A stretch of 6,725 nt of DNA from an uncultured Acidobacteriota bacterium (GTDB lineage Bacteria; Acidobacteriota; Blastocatellia; Pyrinomonadales; Pyrinomonadaceae), in assembly GCA_902826385.1 (NCBI GenBank), contig CADEEU010000207.1, positions 1-6,725 of the forward strand, in the 5' to 3' direction. The translations under genes were made by a program, and so were the position numbers. Positions within the stretch are counted from its first letter, which is position 1. Each line of letters begins with the position of its first letter. Below are positions 5,405-6,725 of the stretch, piece after piece. The notes under the pieces were generated by a model. That model saw only the letters and a program-made list of their open reading frames with translations. It searched no databases and was not told the origin of the DNA.

Positions 5405-6725
5405 ATGTTCAGATTGAACCTAAAAGACTCCAGGACCCTGTTTGCCATCGGATTCGCGGTCGTTTTATTGAGTATTGCCGTACCGATCCTGCCTTTCTTG
5501 CGAACTTTCATCCACATGTGGCAGGTGGAACTGGTAGCCTCTGTTTTCTTACTGACGGCTTTGATTTTCGTTTTATATATCTCGTCTCGCGAGAACTATG
5601 CTGTGGATTTTCCGCGTCTGGAAGTTGCTTTCGTACTATTGCCGATCACCGCATTGATCGCATGGAGTTTGTTGTCGACCGCGTGGGCACCGTCCTGGAA
5701 ATCGTCTCTTCATCACACGTTTGTCTGGGCAGAGTATTTGACGTTCTACATTCTGGTCCGTAAGATCCTGGCCTCGCCAAAAGGCTACGGGAAGATGCTG
5801 CCGGTACTTGCCGCGGCGTTTGTTTTTGTAAGCATGCCGGCGATCGTTGAGTACGTTTCGCTGCTGGCCTTTGGCGGCGGCACGTCCATCGGCCTGCGTT
5901 ACGCTCGTTACGGCGAACAAGTCAACACCCTACTTCCCCTGATAATGGTCGCCGCCCTGGGTCAGGGAGGAAAGCGTCTTATAGCGTGCCTTTTCGCTTT
6001 GGCAGCAGTATGGCTGCTGATATTCGTAAGTTTAGGCCGCACCAACATTGCCCTCTTCGCCTTGAGCGCGTTGACGATTACCGCGTGCGTTTTTCTTTTC
6101 AAGAGATTCCGGAAATACCGGTTGAGAGCCGTGTTAATCCTTCTTACTCTGATCGTCGTTCTCGTGCCGCTTCACGCAATTTCGCTTTTTTCGAACGATC
6201 CGAGAATTCCGGTCGTTAACCGCGTCAACGATCAAGCCGCAATAAGCAGCAGTAATGGCTTTCGAAAACTAATGGCGTCGATTTCGCTGGAGATGTTCGA
6301 GCAAAATCCGGTTGGCGGTGTCGGTGCCGACAACTTTGGAATGCAGTTGAACGAATATCGCACCGCCTACGCGGCTGAAAATCCGACCGATCCTAATCTT
6401 GTCAATGCTGAAAATGAGATACCGGAGCGCAGTCATAATGAGTATCTGCAAATACTGGCTGAGCTCGGGATCGTAGGCGGGTTAATATTTGCGTGGTTCT
6501 TGTGCGGCATTGGTTTGATGCTCTTTAGGGCCCTGCGAAAGCGCACGTCGTTGGTCGGAATGGCGGCGCTATTGGGAGTTTTGGTATTCCTTGCAAGCTC
6601 GTTGGTCACTTCGTATTCGTTCCGACTGATTCAAAACGGTTTTGTTTTCTTTTTTGTCCTTGCGGTCGCGGCGAGAATCTTACTTAAACCAAATAAGAAG
6701 GACGACGGAATCGTCTTTTCACGTA
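5405..6725 (+). CDS. O-antigen ligase / Wzy_C family membrane protein, C-terminus off the window
   Basis: The family transfers polyprenyl-linked glycans in the periplasm: WaaL onto lipid A-core, Wzy into longer polymer, and PglL/TfpO onto pilins or other proteins. I translated 440 complete codons with no stop before the window end. The protein is strongly hydrophobic, with around ten or more likely membrane segments (for example 13-33, 41-60, 75-93, 131-152, 191-209, 213-233, 240-260, 352-374, 384-404, 406-427). Family marks are SLGRTN (209-214, conserved Arg212), a large periplasmic loop (about 262-350) with NPVGGVGADNFG (301-312), and the signature ERSHNEYLQILAELGIVGG (341-359), in which His344 matches the essential His of WaaL. 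An in-frame TAA (5402-5404) sits directly before the ATG, so this is the earliest start; no Shine-Dalgarno is visible. It follows the pilin gene on the same strand but behind a strong terminator. WaaL, Wzy and pilin glycosyltransferase cannot be separated from this sequence alone. Confidence 0.88.
   Translation, partial: MFRLNLKDSRTLFAIGFAVVLLSIAVPILPFLRTFIHMWQVELVASVFLLTALIFVLYISSRENYAVDFPRLEVAFVLLPITALIAWSLLSTAWAPSWKSSLHHTFVWAEYLTFYILVRKILASPKGYGKMLPVLAAAFVFVSMPAIVEYVSLLAFGGGTSIGLRYARYGEQVNTLLPLIMVAALGQGGKRLIACLFALAAVWLLIFVSLGRTNIALFALSALTITACVFLFKRFRKYRLRAVLILLTLIVVLVPLHAISLFSNDPRIPVVNRVNDQAAISSSNGFRKLMASISLEMFEQNPVGGVGADNFGMQLNEYRTAYAAENPTDPNLVNAENEIPERSHNEYLQILAELGIVGGLIFAWFLCGIGLMLFRALRKRTSLVGMAALLGVLVFLASSLVTSYSFRLIQNGFVFFFVLAVAARILLKPNKKDDGIVFSR

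Overview
The window reads as chromosomal DNA of a diderm (Gram-negative) bacterium, and every gene in it concerns the cell envelope or surface. An LPS-core heptosyltransferase of WaaF type implies an outer membrane with lipopolysaccharide. A bifunctional class A penicillin-binding protein implies a peptidoglycan wall, and a type IVa-style pilin implies pili or a type II-like secretion system. The moderate GC content, the acidobacterium-like pilin and the Cys-rich tail of the penicillin-binding protein suggest Acidobacteriota (perhaps Blastocatellia-like). That placement is inferred from family resemblance, not from a search.

Layout. Minus strand, positions 1485 down to 1: an NAD-dependent epimerase/dehydratase-family sugar-nucleotide enzyme (1485-625) is followed after a single base by the heptosyltransferase waaF (623 to beyond position 1, C-terminus off the window). 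The two very probably form an operon and may be translationally coupled. Positions 1486-1587 form a compact divergent promoter region centred on the self-complementary CTATATAG. Plus strand, 1588-4422: a 944-residue PBP1b-like peptidoglycan synthase with an N-terminal anchor, UB2H-like, GT51 and transpeptidase domains, and a long Pro/Thr-rich tail ending in a Cys/His module. A 308-bp gap follows, with a probable intrinsic terminator for the PBP (4498-4526) and then a sigma-54-type promoter (4650-4665). The type IV pilin gene (4731-5276) comes next and ends in a textbook terminator (5299-5332). A Wzy_C / O-antigen-ligase-family membrane protein starts at 5405 and runs off the right end.

The heptosyltransferase and epimerase fit LPS core or surface-glycan assembly, and the Wzy_C protein either ligates a glycan to lipid A-core or glycosylates a protein. 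Its position directly after a pilin gene makes a pilin O-oligosaccharyltransferase role a fair alternative. Four of the five start codons have no visible Shine-Dalgarno sequence; the pilin gene is the exception.

I saw no mobile element, CRISPR array, tRNA or rRNA, and no evidence for a wholly new system. The points most worth checking are the epimerase lacking the usual catalytic tyrosine, the PBP Cys/His tail, the sigma-54 pilin promoter and the pilin/Wzy_C adjacency.
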